64,000 nt of DNA from Streptomyces fumanus (lineage in GTDB: Bacteria > Actinomycetota > Actinomycetes > Streptomycetales > Streptomycetaceae). Below are positions 1 through 9,457 of this stretch, in pieces (the stretch's first letter is position 1; every line of letters starts with the position of its first letter). The notes beneath the pieces were generated by a model. That model worked only from the letters and a program-made list of their open reading frames with translations. It made no database searches and was not told where the DNA came from. The translations under genes and the position numbers were made by a program. The stretch is from contig NZ_BNBI01000020.1 of NCBI RefSeq assembly GCF_014655295.1, positions 1-64,000 of the forward strand, written 5' to 3'.

Positions 1-751
1 CGTTGGTCGACAGGGCGACGAAGTGCTTGGCGACCGCCTTCTCGTCCCCGTCCAGCCCGGCCAGCAGCCAGGAGCGGGCCGAGGTGGCGTTGGTGATGGT
101 CTCGATGGTCGTGAACGTCTTGGACGCGATGATGAACAGGGTCTCGGCCGGGTCCAGGTCGCGGACCGCCTCGTGCAGGTCGGCGCCGTCGACGTTGGAG
201 ACGAAGCGGACGGTGAGGTCCCGGTCGGTGAAGGCGCGCAGCACCTCGTAGGCCATCGCGGGGCCGAGGTCGGAGCCGCCGATGCCGACGTTGACGACGG
301 TGCGGATGCGCTTGCCGGTGTGGCCCTTCCACGCGCCCGAGCGGACCCGGTCCGCGAAGCCGGCCATCTTGTCGAGGACGGCGTGCACCTTGGGCACCAC
401 GTTCTCGCCGTCGACCTCGATCACCGCGTCGGCCGGGGCGCGCAGCGCGGTGTGCAGCACCGCCCGGTCCTCGGTGACGTTGATCCGCTCGCCGCGGAAC
501 ATGGCGTCCCGCAGGCCGAAGACGTCGGTGGCGGCGGCCAGCTCGCGCAGCAGCCGCAGGGTCTCGTCGGTGACCAGGTGCTTGGAGTAGTCGAGGTACA
601 GATCGCCCACCCGGAGGGTGTACCCGGTGCCGCGTCCGGGGTCGGCCCCGAACAGCTCGCGCAGGCTCACCTCGCCGAGTTCCTCGCGGTGCTCGGCCAG
701 TGCGGTCCACTCGGGGGTCCGGTCGAGCCTGGTACGGCCGTCTGCGTTCAT
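1..751 (-). CDS. pgi: Glucose-6-phosphate isomerase, N-terminal part (cut by window edge)
   Basis: Interconverts glucose-6-phosphate and fructose-6-phosphate in the cytoplasm. About 250 N-terminal residues are visible and the gene runs off the left edge. The reading contains the phosphosugar-binding segment VNVGIGGSDLGP near residue 150 and the stretch FIIASKTFTTIET near residue 215, both characteristic of the PGI family. The ATG at 751 begins MNADGRTRLDRTPEW. It is the last gene of the minus-strand glycolytic block and is separated from the RbpA-like gene by a strong hairpin, so it probably has its own promoter in the roughly 100 bases before it. Identity is secure; only the completeness of the gene cannot be judged. 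Confidence 0.95.
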   Translation of the reverse strand, partial: MNADGRTRLDRTPEWTALAEHREELGEVSLRELFGADPGRGTGYTLRVGDLYLDYSKHLVTDETLRLLRELAAATDVFGLRDAMFRGERINVTEDRAVLHTALRAPADAVIEVDGENVVPKVHAVLDKMAGFADRVRSGAWKGHTGKRIRTVVNVGIGGSDLGPAMAYEVLRAFTDRDLTVRFVSNVDGADLHEAVRDLDPAETLFIIASKTFTTIETITNATSARSWLLAGLDGDEKAVAKHFVALSTN

Positions 752-852
752 GTCTGACTTCCGCCTTCTTTCCTGCCGGTCCGCGCTGCCGGTCCCAACC
801 TAATTGATCAGGGGGCGTACCGGCGCGGTGCCGGGCCGGGGGGAAGACGGTT

Positions 853-883
853 CCGGCCGGGCACCTCGTGAGTGCCCGGCCGG
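853..883 (-). terminator. Hairpin terminator after the RbpA-like gene
   Basis: A perfect 12-base inverted repeat (CCGGCCGGGCAC at 853-864, GTGCCCGGCCGG at 872-883) with a 7-base loop starts 10 bases past the rbpA-like stop codon. There is no T-run, as is usual for Streptomyces terminators. Confidence 0.75.
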
Positions 884-892
884 TGCCAACTC

Positions 893-1228
893 TCAGATCT
901 CGCCCCGCAGTTTGGCGAGCGCCTCGGCGAGGATCGCCTCGCCGTCCGCGTCGCTGCGGCGCTCACGCACATACGCCAGGTGGGTCTTGTAGGGCTCGGT
1001 GCGCGGTCGGTCCGGCGGGTTGTCCCGGTCCTGTCCGGCCGGGAAGCCGCAGCGCGGACAGTCCCACGTGTCGGGCACCTGCGCGTCGCTGGCGAAGCTC
1101 GGCTGCGTCTCGTGCCCGTTGGAACACCAGAAGGAGACGCGCAGGCGCGGCGCGGACTCGCCGCGCTCGGCCTCGCCCATCGGCCCCGCCCCGACCCGGC
1201 TACCTCGGATCGCGTTGCCACTTGCCAC
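893..1228 (-). CDS. RbpA-family RNA polymerase-binding protein
   Basis: 111-residue homologue of RbpA, the actinobacterial factor that binds RNA polymerase and the principal sigma factor and stimulates transcription. The zinc-ribbon ligands are visible as C35, H39, C57 and C60 (WCSNGH and DCPRCG). The C-terminal helix region KTHLAYVRERR followed by EAILAEALAKLR matches the sigma-interacting part of RbpA. The sequence is clearly diverged from the RbpA I remember for S. coelicolor SCO1421, so this is probably the second paralogue kept next to secG in streptomycetes rather than the main RbpA. Start is GTG at 1228 with GGGAG about 9 bases upstream. Flanked by its own terminator. Confidence 0.85.
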   Translation of the reverse strand: MASGNAIRGSRVGAGPMGEAERGESAPRLRVSFWCSNGHETQPSFASDAQVPDTWDCPRCGFPAGQDRDNPPDRPRTEPYKTHLAYVRERRSDADGEAILAEALAKLRGEI

Positions 1229-1372
1229 GGTCGTAACTCCCTGCGTGATGGTGCCGCGAAGCGAGTCGACGTTTCGCTTCGCTGCGAGCGCCTCAGTCTA
1301 CGTAAGGCCCAACGCGCGTCCAGTGATTGGAGTTACCCGCCCCCATTTCCAGACGCAAGCCCCATGATAGGC

Positions 1373-1388
1373 CGCGCCGGGGGGCGCG
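1373..1388 (-). terminator. Possible secG terminator hairpin
   Basis: CGCGCC (1373-1378), GGGG loop, GGCGCG (1383-1388), about 45 bases downstream of the secG stop. A second, longer-range inverted repeat (ACGTAAGGCCC 1300-1310 with GGGCCTTACGT 1400-1410) encloses it. Confidence 0.4.
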
Positions 1389-1434
1389 TACCGGACATGG
1401 GGCCTTACGTGCGGAAGTGCGGATCGACCGGGTG

Positions 1435-1671
1435 CTAGTTGTTGGCCTTCATCAGCAGGCCGAGCACGATGATGCACGCGAACCAGAGCAGACCGACCAC
1501 GACGGTGATCCGGTCGAGGTTGCGCTCGGCGACCGAGGAGCCGCCGACGGACGACTGCATACCGCCACCGAACATGTCGGAGAGGCCGCCGCCCTTCCCC
1601 TTGTGCATCAGCACCAGCAGCATCAGCAGCAGGCTGAAGACGATCAGGGCGATCGAGAACCCCATAACCAC
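1435..1671 (-). CDS. secG: Preprotein translocase subunit SecG
   Basis: Small membrane subunit of the SecYEG channel that assists SecA-driven export. About 78 residues with two membrane helices: the first spans MGFSIALIVFSLLLMLLVL and the second ITVVVGLLWFACIIVLGL. They are joined by a glycine-rich cytoplasmic loop HKGKGGGLSDMFGGGMQSS that is typical of actinobacterial SecG. I chose the GTG at 1671 (reading MVMGFSIAL) because GAGGAAG lies about 11 bases before it; the ATG at 1665 is the alternative. It lies about 100 bases downstream of tpiA on the same strand, so it may be partly co-transcribed with the glycolytic genes. Confidence 0.93.
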   Translation of the reverse strand: MVMGFSIALIVFSLLLMLLVLMHKGKGGGLSDMFGGGMQSSVGGSSVAERNLDRITVVVGLLWFACIIVLGLLMKANN

Positions 1672-1778
1672 GGCTGGACCAACTTCCTCGGATTCTGACG
1701 GACGACGGGGCCCAGCAGTCACTGCTGGACCCCGCCAGGGTACGACGTATCGCCGTCACCGCATACTCACCGCCGGGA

Positions 1779-2555
<777 letters not shown>

Positions 2556-2561
2556 CGAGGT

Positions 2562-3773
2562 TCAGTCCTCCAGTGCGGCGAGACCGGGGAGCGTCTTGCC
2601 CTCGAGGTATTCGAGGGAGGCGCCGCCGCCGGTCGAGATGTGGCCGAATGCGTTCTCGTCGAAGCCCAGGGTGCGGACGGCCGCGGCGGAGTCGCCGCCG
2701 CCGACCACGGTGAAGCCCGGGGCGTCGACGAGGGCCTGGGCGACCGCTTTGGTGCCCTCGGCGTAGTCGGGGTGTTCGAAGACGCCCATGGGGCCGTTCC
2801 AGAAGACGGTGGCCGCGTCGGCGAGCTTCGAGGCGTACAGCTTGCGGGTCTCGGGGCCGATGTCCAGGCCCTCCTGGTCGGCGGGGATGGCGTCCGCGGC
2901 GACGGTGGCGGGGTGGGCCGGGGCCTTGGTCTTCAGGTCCGGGAACTCGGTGGCAACCAGCACGTCGACCGGGAGGACCAGCTCGACGCCGCTCTTCTCG
3001 GCGCGCTCGATGTACTCCTTGACGGCCGGGATCTGGTCCTCCTGGAGGAGGGAGATGCCGACCTCGTGGCCCTTGGCCTTGAGGAAGGTGTAGGCCATGC
3101 CGCCGCCGATGAGCAGCCGGTCGGCCTTGCCGAGCAACTGGTCGATGACGGCGAGCTTGTCGGAGACCTTGGCGCCGCCGAGCGCGACCACGTAGGGGCG
3201 CTGGACGTCGTCGGTGAGCTTCTTCAGGACGCCGACCTCGGTGGCGATGAGGTAACCGGCGTAGTGCGGGAGCCTCTTCGGCAGGTCGAAGACCGAGGCG
3301 TGCTTGCGGTGCACGGCGCCGAAGCCGTCGCCGACGTAGACGTCCGCGAGGCCGGCCAGCTTGTCGGCGAAGGCGGCGCGCTCGGCGTCGTCCTTGGCGG
3401 TCTCGCCGGCGTTGAAGCGCAGGTTCTCGACGACCGCGACGCCGCCGTCGGCGAGAGCGGCGACGACCGACTCGGCGGAGGGGCCGACGGTGTCCTCGGC
3501 GAAGGCGACGTCGGCGCCGAGCAGCTCACCGAGGCGGGCGGCGGCGGGGGCGAGGGAGAAGGCGGGGTCCGGGGCGCCCTTGGGGCGGCCCAGGTGCGAG
3601 GCGACGACCACCCGCGCGCCCGCTCCGGCCAGGGCCTTGACGGTGGGCAGCACCGCGCGGATGCGGCCGTCGTCGGTGATGGTGGTGCCGTCCAGCGGGA
3701 CGTTGAGGTCGGCGCGGACGAAGACGCGCTTGCCCGCGACGCCTTCGGAGAGCAGTTCGTCGATCGTCTTCAT
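2562..3773 (-). CDS. pgk: Phosphoglycerate kinase
   Basis: Transfers phosphate from 1,3-bisphosphoglycerate to ADP. The 403-residue protein begins MKTIDELL and shows the N-terminal substrate-binding stretch VFVRADLNVPLD and SHLGRPKG. The C-terminal nucleotide domain has VALGGAKVSDK, VFWNGPMGVFE and VVGGGDSAAA. The upstream in-frame extension to 3857 is rejected because the ATG at 3773 has purine-rich sequence before it and matches the family N-terminus. It follows gap after a strong hairpin and directly precedes tpiA. Confidence 0.97.
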   Translation of the reverse strand: MKTIDELLSEGVAGKRVFVRADLNVPLDGTTITDDGRIRAVLPTVKALAGAGARVVVASHLGRPKGAPDPAFSLAPAAARLGELLGADVAFAEDTVGPSAESVVAALADGGVAVVENLRFNAGETAKDDAERAAFADKLAGLADVYVGDGFGAVHRKHASVFDLPKRLPHYAGYLIATEVGVLKKLTDDVQRPYVVALGGAKVSDKLAVIDQLLGKADRLLIGGGMAYTFLKAKGHEVGISLLQEDQIPAVKEYIERAEKSGVELVLPVDVLVATEFPDLKTKAPAHPATVAADAIPADQEGLDIGPETRKLYASKLADAATVFWNGPMGVFEHPDYAEGTKAVAQALVDAPGFTVVGGGDSAAAVRTLGFDENAFGHISTGGGASLEYLEGKTLPGLAALED

Positions 3774-3839
3774 GCAGGGACTCCTGGGACTCTGGAACGC
3801 TCGTGATCCTACGAGGGCTGGTCGTGCCGGACGCGACTC

Positions 3840-3879
3840 AGGGCTCGGACGGCACACGCGCGGGTGCCGTCCGAGCCCT
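3840..3879 (-). terminator. Perfect 16-bp hairpin between gap and pgk
   Basis: AGGGCTCGGACGGCAC (3840-3855) pairs perfectly with 3864-3879 across an 8-base loop. It starts 18 bases past the gap stop. It should end or attenuate gap transcripts and so allow gap to be expressed above pgk-tpiA. Confidence 0.85.
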
Positions 3880-3897
3880 GGGGCCGCATGCCGTCGG

Positions 3898-4905
3898 TCA
3901 GAGCTGGTTGCCGACGAAGACCGTGAGGTCGACGAGGCGGTTGGAGTAACCCCACTCGTTGTCGTACCAGCCGATGACCTTCACGTTCTTGCCCTCCTGG
4001 ACCATGGTCAGGGAGGAGTCGAAGGTGCAGGACGCCGGGGCGTTGACGATGTCCGAGGAGACGATCGGGTCCTCGGTGTACTCCAGGATGCCCTTCAGCT
4101 CGCCCTCGGCGGCCTTCTGGAAGGCGGCGTTGACCTCTTCCTTGGTGACCTCGCGGGAGAGCTCGATGACCAGGTCGGTGACCGAGCCGGTCGGGACCGG
4201 GACGCGCATGGCCATGCCGTCGAGCTTGCCCTTGAGCTGCGGGAGCACCAGGGCGGTCGCCTTGGCGGCGCCGGTGGTGGTCGGGATGATGTTCTCGGCG
4301 GCGGCCCGGGCGCGGCGCAGGTCCTTGTGCGGGAAGTCCAGGATGCGCTGGTCGTTGGTGTACGCGTGCACCGTCGTCATCAGGCCCTTGACGATGCCGA
4401 AGTTCTCGTCGAGCACCTTGGCCATCGGCGCCACACAGTTGGTGGTGCAGGAGGCGTTGGAGATGACGTGGTGGTTCGCCGGGTCGTACGTGTCCTGGTT
4501 GACGCCCATCACGATGGTGACGTCCTCGTCCTTGGCCGGGGCCGAGATGAGGACCTTCTTGGCGCCGCCCGCGATGTGCTTCTCGGCGTCGGCCTTCTTG
4601 GTGAAGATGCCGGTCGACTCGATGACGATGTCGACGCCCAGCTCGCCCCAGGGGATGTCGGCGGGGTTGCGCTCGGCGAGGACCTTGATGGTCTTGCCGC
4701 CGACGGTGATGGTGTCCTCGGTGTGGGAGACCTCCTGCTTGAGGCGCCCGAGGATGGTGTCGTACTTCAGCAGGTGAGCGGTGGTCGCGGTGTCACCCAG
4801 GTCGTTGACAGCCACGATCTCGATGTCTGCACCCTGCTCCAGCAGCGCGCGGAAGTAGTTACGACCGATGCGGCCAAAGCCGTTGATGCCTACGCGGATC
4901 GTCAC
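3898..4905 (-). CDS. gap: Glyceraldehyde-3-phosphate dehydrogenase, type I
   Basis: NAD-dependent oxidation and phosphorylation of glyceraldehyde-3-phosphate. About 335 residues. The Rossmann motif GINGFGRIGRN is at residues 6-16, an acidic residue (VAVNDLGD) follows the second strand, and the active-site cysteine is C153 in SNASCTTNC. Start is GTG at 4905 (MTIRVGINGFG) with GAGGAG 8 bases upstream. The open frame continues to 5088, but that extension is unlike any family member and crosses the terminator of the preceding gene. Followed by a strong hairpin before pgk. Confidence 0.97.
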   Translation of the reverse strand: MTIRVGINGFGRIGRNYFRALLEQGADIEIVAVNDLGDTATTAHLLKYDTILGRLKQEVSHTEDTITVGGKTIKVLAERNPADIPWGELGVDIVIESTGIFTKKADAEKHIAGGAKKVLISAPAKDEDVTIVMGVNQDTYDPANHHVISNASCTTNCVAPMAKVLDENFGIVKGLMTTVHAYTNDQRILDFPHKDLRRARAAAENIIPTTTGAAKATALVLPQLKGKLDGMAMRVPVPTGSVTDLVIELSREVTKEEVNAAFQKAAEGELKGILEYTEDPIVSSDIVNAPASCTFDSSLTMVQEGKNVKVIGWYDNEWGYSNRLVDLTVFVGNQL

Positions 4906-5026
4906 GAACCGATCTCCTCGTTGGTACGCCGGCTCGAATGCCGGCGAGCTGTATGGGATGTCCCCGACCGCATACGACCCTACCTCCCCGAGGCGTCGGG
5001 GGTGACATCGAGAGGGCCGTACACGG

Positions 5027-5068
5027 CCAGGTGGTCCGTACCCGTCGGTAGGGGTACGGACCACCTGG
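5027..5068 (-). terminator. Perfect 17-bp hairpin terminator after the carboxypeptidase
   Basis: CCAGGTGGTCCGTACCC (5027-5043) pairs perfectly with 5052-5068, loop 8 bases. It lies 62 bases past the carboxypeptidase stop and 120 bases before gap, so it insulates gap from upstream transcription. Confidence 0.88.
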
Positions 5069-5130
5069 AGACACCAGGGAAAGACCACCCGATTTCGCTA
5101 CGGGGTGTCACTCCCTGTTGACCGGCGATG

Positions 5131-8085
5131 TCACTCGTCCAGGGTTCCCAGCGCCTTGCGGATCAATGCCGTCCGGTCGGCGGCGGAGGTGAGGTGCTCC
5201 AGGCCGAAGCCCAGCAGCACGGTGTCGTCGGTGGTGACCGCCCCGTACGTCTGGAACAGCGCTCCGGTGCGCGTCCAGTCCCTCAGCACGGCCGGGCTGC
5301 CCGCGGGGGGTCCGGCGACGCGCCAGGGGCCGAGGGAGGTCTCGAAGCCCTCGGTCTCGGTGGCGGTGCCGCCGACGACCACGGACGCCTCGTCGGCGAG
5401 GACGCCGCGCCCGCCGGTGCCGGGGTCGGTGACGTAGCTGAGGGAGATCTCCACGTTCTTCCCGGCGTACGCGCTCAGGTCGAAGGAGACCTGCTGCCAG
5501 CCGTCGGAGGCCCCGGTGAGGCTGTTCCAGGAGCCGCTGGTGCCGGTGGCGGCGCAGCCGTCGTCACCGGGGGTCAGGTAGTGCTCCAGCCAGGGGTGCT
5601 CGTCCAGGTAGTAGCCGGCCGAGCACTCCGCGGGGACGGCGGTGCTGGTGGCGCCGCCCGCCTCGGGCAGGGTCGTCCAGTCGTCGCCGCCCGCGGTGCG
5701 GGCCTCCACCAGGACGTGGTCGTAGCCGCGCTCGGTGTTCCACAGCAGCCGGGTGGTGAACGCCGGGCGCTGGGCCGCGGTGACGCCGGTCAGGTCCACG
5801 GTGCGGCTGAGCCGCTTGTAGGCGTCGTCGGTGTGCACGGCGGCGGCCATGTACGAACCCGCGTAGGGCCCGTACGGATTGACCGTGCCGGCGAACCGCC
5901 CGGCGCCCTCGCTGGCGAACTGCGGGTACTGCGCGACCGGCAGCTCGTCGGAGGTGACGCTGTAGGTGCCGGCCTGGTCCAGCGGGTTGCCGGGGGCGGT
6001 GCCGAGCGTGCCGCCGGTGCCGGCCAGCCGTCCGGAGCCGGTGAACGCGGTGGCCCCGGGGGTGGAGGTGCGGGTGTAGGCGCCCAGGTAGTACTGGCTG
6101 AAGTCGTCGGAGAGGTTGCCGTCGCCGAGGTCGACGCTGCCGCCGGCCTGCTCGCCCGCCTCGACCAGCTTGCCGCCCTCGTTGAGGTAGGCGCGCAACT
6201 GGAGCTGGGTGGCGTTGCCGGGGGTGGCCGCGCCGGTGTAGTGCACGACGGTGCCGAAGTGGGCGAGGACGCCGAGCGCGTCGGGCGCGCCCTGGACGGC
6301 GACGTCCCACACGGCCGCCCGGTGACCGGCCGCCCTGAGGGCGTTCACGTACGTCTGTGCCTGCGTGGCCTTGGCACCTTCCTCGGCGACCACCAGGACG
6401 TCGGCGCGCGGCCGTTCGGCGACGGTGTAGGTGAAGCGGTCGCTGGAGACCCGCCTGCCCCGCCGGTCCTCGCCGGTGAACCAGACCTGGACCTTGTCGC
6501 CCGGGTCGGCGTGCCGCACCTTCGCCCGGTACTCGTCGAAGTAGAGGTTGTCCTCGCCGCCGTAGGTCTCGCCGCCCTTCCAGGGGCGCAGTGACGTGTC
6601 GTGCGTCCGGCCGCCGTTGACGCGGTACTTCAGCTCCTTGTGGCGCACCGCCTTGCGGGCGACGACGGCGACCTCCTGGTCGGCGCCGCGGGCGTAGGAG
6701 GTGGTGAACGTCTTCGGGGTGAAGTCGGGGGCGTCCAGGCCGACCGCGGAGGACGGCCGGTCGGGATGCGGCGCGGTCTCGGCGACGGAGAGGGCGAACG
6801 GGATGTTCTTCTCGAACTCCTGCTGGATCAGCTTCTCGTCGTCCGGGAAGTTGAAGACGGACTGGCAGTCGCCCGCGTTCCACTCGTCGTCCGGGTCGAG
6901 GTCCGAGGCGGTCTGGCAGGTCGACATCTCGGGGGTGAACATCGCCATGCCGTTGACGTTGGCGGCGTGGCCGTCCGCCTCGCCGTTGGTGGTGTACAGC
7001 TCCGAGGAGACCTGCGGGCGGTAGCCGGGGATCGCCGAGTCGCCGGGGGTGCCGGCCAGCGCCCGGTACAGCACGTCGTCCGGGGTGTCGGTGGCCACCT
7101 GCCAGCCGACGCCGTAGAGCAGCAGTTCGGCGGCGGAGTGGTAGTTGATGCCGTACGTGAAGCCGATCCGCTTCTCGAAGGCGTCCAGCGCCTTGGTCTC
7201 GGGCTCGGAGTTCGGGCCGGAGCCGCGGTAGGTCTGGCTGGTGGGGTTGGGGGACGAGCCCTCGTCGTCGTAGCCCCACTTGTAGGCGAAGTTGCGGTTG
7301 AGGTCGACGCCGTCGCCGGTGCCGATGGCGCCGTCGCCGTTGACGTCCCGCAGGTTCTTGCGCCACAGGCGGTGGTCGGTGTCCTGGAAGGTGTAGTCGT
7401 AGCCGTCAGGGTTGGCCGACAGCAGGAACCACAGTTCGGTGCTGTCGACGATCTTCTTGATCCGCCGGTCGGTGCGGTAGTTGTCCAGGTAGTGGTGCAT
7501 CAGCCGCCGGGTCATCTCCGGGGTGATCCACTCGCGCGCGTGCTGGTTGGACGCGTACAGGACGGCCGGCTTGGAGCCGTCCTCGGTGTGCTTCGCGCCC
7601 TTGGTGAGCTTCAGCGCGAGGATGTCCTGCCCGTTGACGGTCTTGCCGATGGAGACGACCTTGGTCAGGCCGGGGTTCCGCTGGGCGGTCCGGAGGAGTT
7701 CCTCCTTCAGCCCGCCGCTGCCGCTGTACGGCCGGAAGACGCCGTCGGCGGCGGCCTCGACGCGCCGCTCGGCGCGGGCGGACAGGGTGTGCTCGGTGAG
7801 GTCGACGCCCTTCTTCTCCAGGTCATCGGCCTGCTGGTCGGTGAGGTACACCTCGACGGTGGCGGTGCCCTTGGCGGGCACCTGCTCGCCGAGTTCGTGC
7901 CCGTCCTGGCCGGCGGCGAGCAGCAGGGGTACCTGCCGCTGGGTGACCTCGGCGCGGAAGACCTTCACCTCGTCCGCGTCCTGGGCCGCGGTGGCCCCGG
8001 ACTGCGCTTGGGCGACGGGTGCGAAGCCGGCTCCGCCGAGCAGGAGCGTGCCGGCAGCGAGGATCGATCTCGCTCTGCGTCTCAT
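5131..8085 (-). CDS. Secreted zinc carboxypeptidase (peptidase family M14) with C-terminal accessory domains
   Basis: 984-residue exported metallocarboxypeptidase. A Sec-type signal peptide (RRRARSILAAGTLLLGG, cleavage near AQA at residue 28) is followed by a propeptide-like region. The M14 catalytic domain spans about residues 120-450: zinc ligands H182 and E185 (NQHAREW) and H316 (NYHSAAE), and probable catalytic glutamate E386 (FTPEMS). The remaining ~500 residues contain a region resembling those fused to immune-inhibitor-A-like peptidases, with a jelly-roll/MAM-like end near YVTDPGTGGRG. It should degrade extracellular peptides from their C-terminus. ATG at 8085 is preceded by AGGGGGG. 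Monocistronic, with its own terminator. Confidence 0.9.
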   Translation of the reverse strand: MRRRARSILAAGTLLLGGAGFAPVAQAQSGATAAQDADEVKVFRAEVTQRQVPLLLAAGQDGHELGEQVPAKGTATVEVYLTDQQADDLEKKGVDLTEHTLSARAERRVEAAADGVFRPYSGSGGLKEELLRTAQRNPGLTKVVSIGKTVNGQDILALKLTKGAKHTEDGSKPAVLYASNQHAREWITPEMTRRLMHHYLDNYRTDRRIKKIVDSTELWFLLSANPDGYDYTFQDTDHRLWRKNLRDVNGDGAIGTGDGVDLNRNFAYKWGYDDEGSSPNPTSQTYRGSGPNSEPETKALDAFEKRIGFTYGINYHSAAELLLYGVGWQVATDTPDDVLYRALAGTPGDSAIPGYRPQVSSELYTTNGEADGHAANVNGMAMFTPEMSTCQTASDLDPDDEWNAGDCQSVFNFPDDEKLIQQEFEKNIPFALSVAETAPHPDRPSSAVGLDAPDFTPKTFTTSYARGADQEVAVVARKAVRHKELKYRVNGGRTHDTSLRPWKGGETYGGEDNLYFDEYRAKVRHADPGDKVQVWFTGEDRRGRRVSSDRFTYTVAERPRADVLVVAEEGAKATQAQTYVNALRAAGHRAAVWDVAVQGAPDALGVLAHFGTVVHYTGAATPGNATQLQLRAYLNEGGKLVEAGEQAGGSVDLGDGNLSDDFSQYYLGAYTRTSTPGATAFTGSGRLAGTGGTLGTAPGNPLDQAGTYSVTSDELPVAQYPQFASEGAGRFAGTVNPYGPYAGSYMAAAVHTDDAYKRLSRTVDLTGVTAAQRPAFTTRLLWNTERGYDHVLVEARTAGGDDWTTLPEAGGATSTAVPAECSAGYYLDEHPWLEHYLTPGDDGCAATGTSGSWNSLTGASDGWQQVSFDLSAYAGKNVEISLSYVTDPGTGGRGVLADEASVVVGGTATETEGFETSLGPWRVAGPPAGSPAVLRDWTRTGALFQTYGAVTTDDTVLLGFGLEHLTSAADRTALIRKALGTLDE

Positions 8086-8467
8086 GAACCCCCCTAGCGT
8101 GGTCCGCCACGGCGGCGAACAGATTGCCAGGCTCATGACACTCCATGATCGAGTCAAGAGGCGGGCTGCGACACGGGGAGTGACGGGGGCTGCCACTCGG
8201 GTGGGGGGTGGGTGGCGGCGGTCGGGGTGGAGGGTGTGTCCCCCGGGGGGCCTGTGACGGGCCGGGCGCCGGGGGGGGCGGGGTGGCCTGCGACGCGGTG
8301 GCGGGGGCGGGGTGTGTCCCCGGGGACGGCCTGTGAGGGCCGGGCGCTGGGGGGCTTGGCAACCCGCGACGCCGTGGCGGGGGCGGGTGGGCGGGTGGAT
8401 CGGGCGGGATGCCGGACCCCGGGGACGGGCGGGCCGGCCGCGACGCCGTACCCCGGGGGCGGGCCCG
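8086..8467. other. 382-base gene-free spacer before the carboxypeptidase, mostly degenerate repeats
   Basis: Holds the carboxypeptidase promoter near its left end (not resolvable by eye) and the downstream region of whiA. Positions 8233-8460 are imperfect GC-rich tandem repeats, listed separately. No coding potential is convincing on either strand. Confidence 0.6.
8233..8460. repeat. Degenerate ~78-bp GC-rich tandem repeat, 2 full copies plus a partial third
   Basis: The copies begin GGTGTGTCCC at 8233 and 8311, and each contains a GCCTGTGA-GGGCCGGGCGC core and a GCGACGCNGTGGCGGGGGCGG end. A third, shorter copy (CCGGACCCCGGGGAC, then CGCGACGCCGTA) follows from about 8411. Confidence 0.7.
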
Positions 8468-9457
8468 TCAGCCCGCGAGGTTGTCGGCCAGTTCCTCGGA
8501 GAGGTTCGCCTCCGTGCCCGGGATGCCGAGGTCGGCGGCGCGCTTGTCGGCCATGGCCAGCAGCCGGCGGATACGGCCGGCGACGGCGTCCTTGGTCAGC
8601 GGCGGGTCGGCCAGCGCGCCCAGCTCCTCCAGGGACGCCTGCTTGTGCTCCATGCGGAGCCGGCCGGCCGCCGCGAGGTGCTCGGGGACGTCGTCGCCGA
8701 GGATCTCCAGGGCGCGCTGCACCCGGGCGCCCGCCGCGACGGCGGCGCGGGCGGACCGGCGCAGGTTGGCGTCGTCGAAGTTGGCCAGGCGGTTGGCGGT
8801 GGCGCGGACCTCGCGCCGCATCCGCCGCTCCTCCCAGGCCAGTACGGAGTCATGGGCGCCGAGCCGGGTGAGCAGCGCGCCGATCGCGTCGCCGTCGCGG
8901 ACCACGACCCGGTCCACCCCGCGCACCTCGCGGGCCTTCGCGGCGATCGACAGCCGACGGGCGGCGCCGACCAGCGCGAGCGCGGCCTCCGGCCCCGGGC
9001 AGGTCACCTCCAGCGAGGAGGAACGGCCGGGCTCGGTCAGCGAGCCGTGCGCCAGGAAGGCCCCGCGCCAGGCGGCCTCGGCGTCGCAGGTGGCCCCCGA
9101 GACCACCTGCGGGGGCAGACCGCGGATGGGCCGGCCCCGGCCGTCGACCAGACCGGTCTGCCGGGCCAGTTGATCACCGCCCGCGACGACCCGGACCACG
9201 TAACGCGAACCGCGGCGCAGTCCGCCCGGCGCCATCACGATCAGCTCCGAGCTGTGGCCGAAGATCTCCAGGATGTCCCGCTTGAGCCGCCGGGCGGCAC
9301 TGGTGGTGTCCAGCTCCGCCTCGATCACGATGCGTCCGCTCACCAGGTGGAGGCCGCCGGCGAACCGCAGAATGGCGGAGACCTCCGCCTTCCTGCAGCA
9401 GGTACGGGTGACGGGAAGTCGCGAGACCTCGTCCTTCACCGCTGCCGTCATCGCCAT
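8468..9457 (-). CDS. whiA: Sporulation transcription factor WhiA
   Basis: WhiA is a DNA-binding regulator that works with WhiB to trigger sporulation septation in Streptomyces aerial hyphae. The 329-residue protein has an N-terminal degenerate LAGLIDADG homing-endonuclease-like domain and a C-terminal helix-turn-helix (about residues 280-310, LADPPLTKDAVAGRIRR). Its sequence agrees nearly throughout with the S. coelicolor protein as I remember it. The ATG at 9457 (MAMTAAVKDE) overlaps the end of yvcK by 10 bases, so whiA is translationally coupled as the last gene of uvrC-rapZ-yvcK-whiA; a second ATG at 9451 is possible. Confidence 0.97.
   Translation of the reverse strand: MAMTAAVKDEVSRLPVTRTCCRKAEVSAILRFAGGLHLVSGRIVIEAELDTTSAARRLKRDILEIFGHSSELIVMAPGGLRRGSRYVVRVVAGGDQLARQTGLVDGRGRPIRGLPPQVVSGATCDAEAAWRGAFLAHGSLTEPGRSSSLEVTCPGPEAALALVGAARRLSIAAKAREVRGVDRVVVRDGDAIGALLTRLGAHDSVLAWEERRMRREVRATANRLANFDDANLRRSARAAVAAGARVQRALEILGDDVPEHLAAAGRLRMEHKQASLEELGALADPPLTKDAVAGRIRRLLAMADKRAADLGIPGTEANLSEELADNLAG

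Noticed and set aside
5564..7366. 600-codon frame inside the carboxypeptidase gene on the same strand
   Set aside because: Arg/Pro/Gly-rich out-of-frame reading; the M14 reading holds all catalytic residues.
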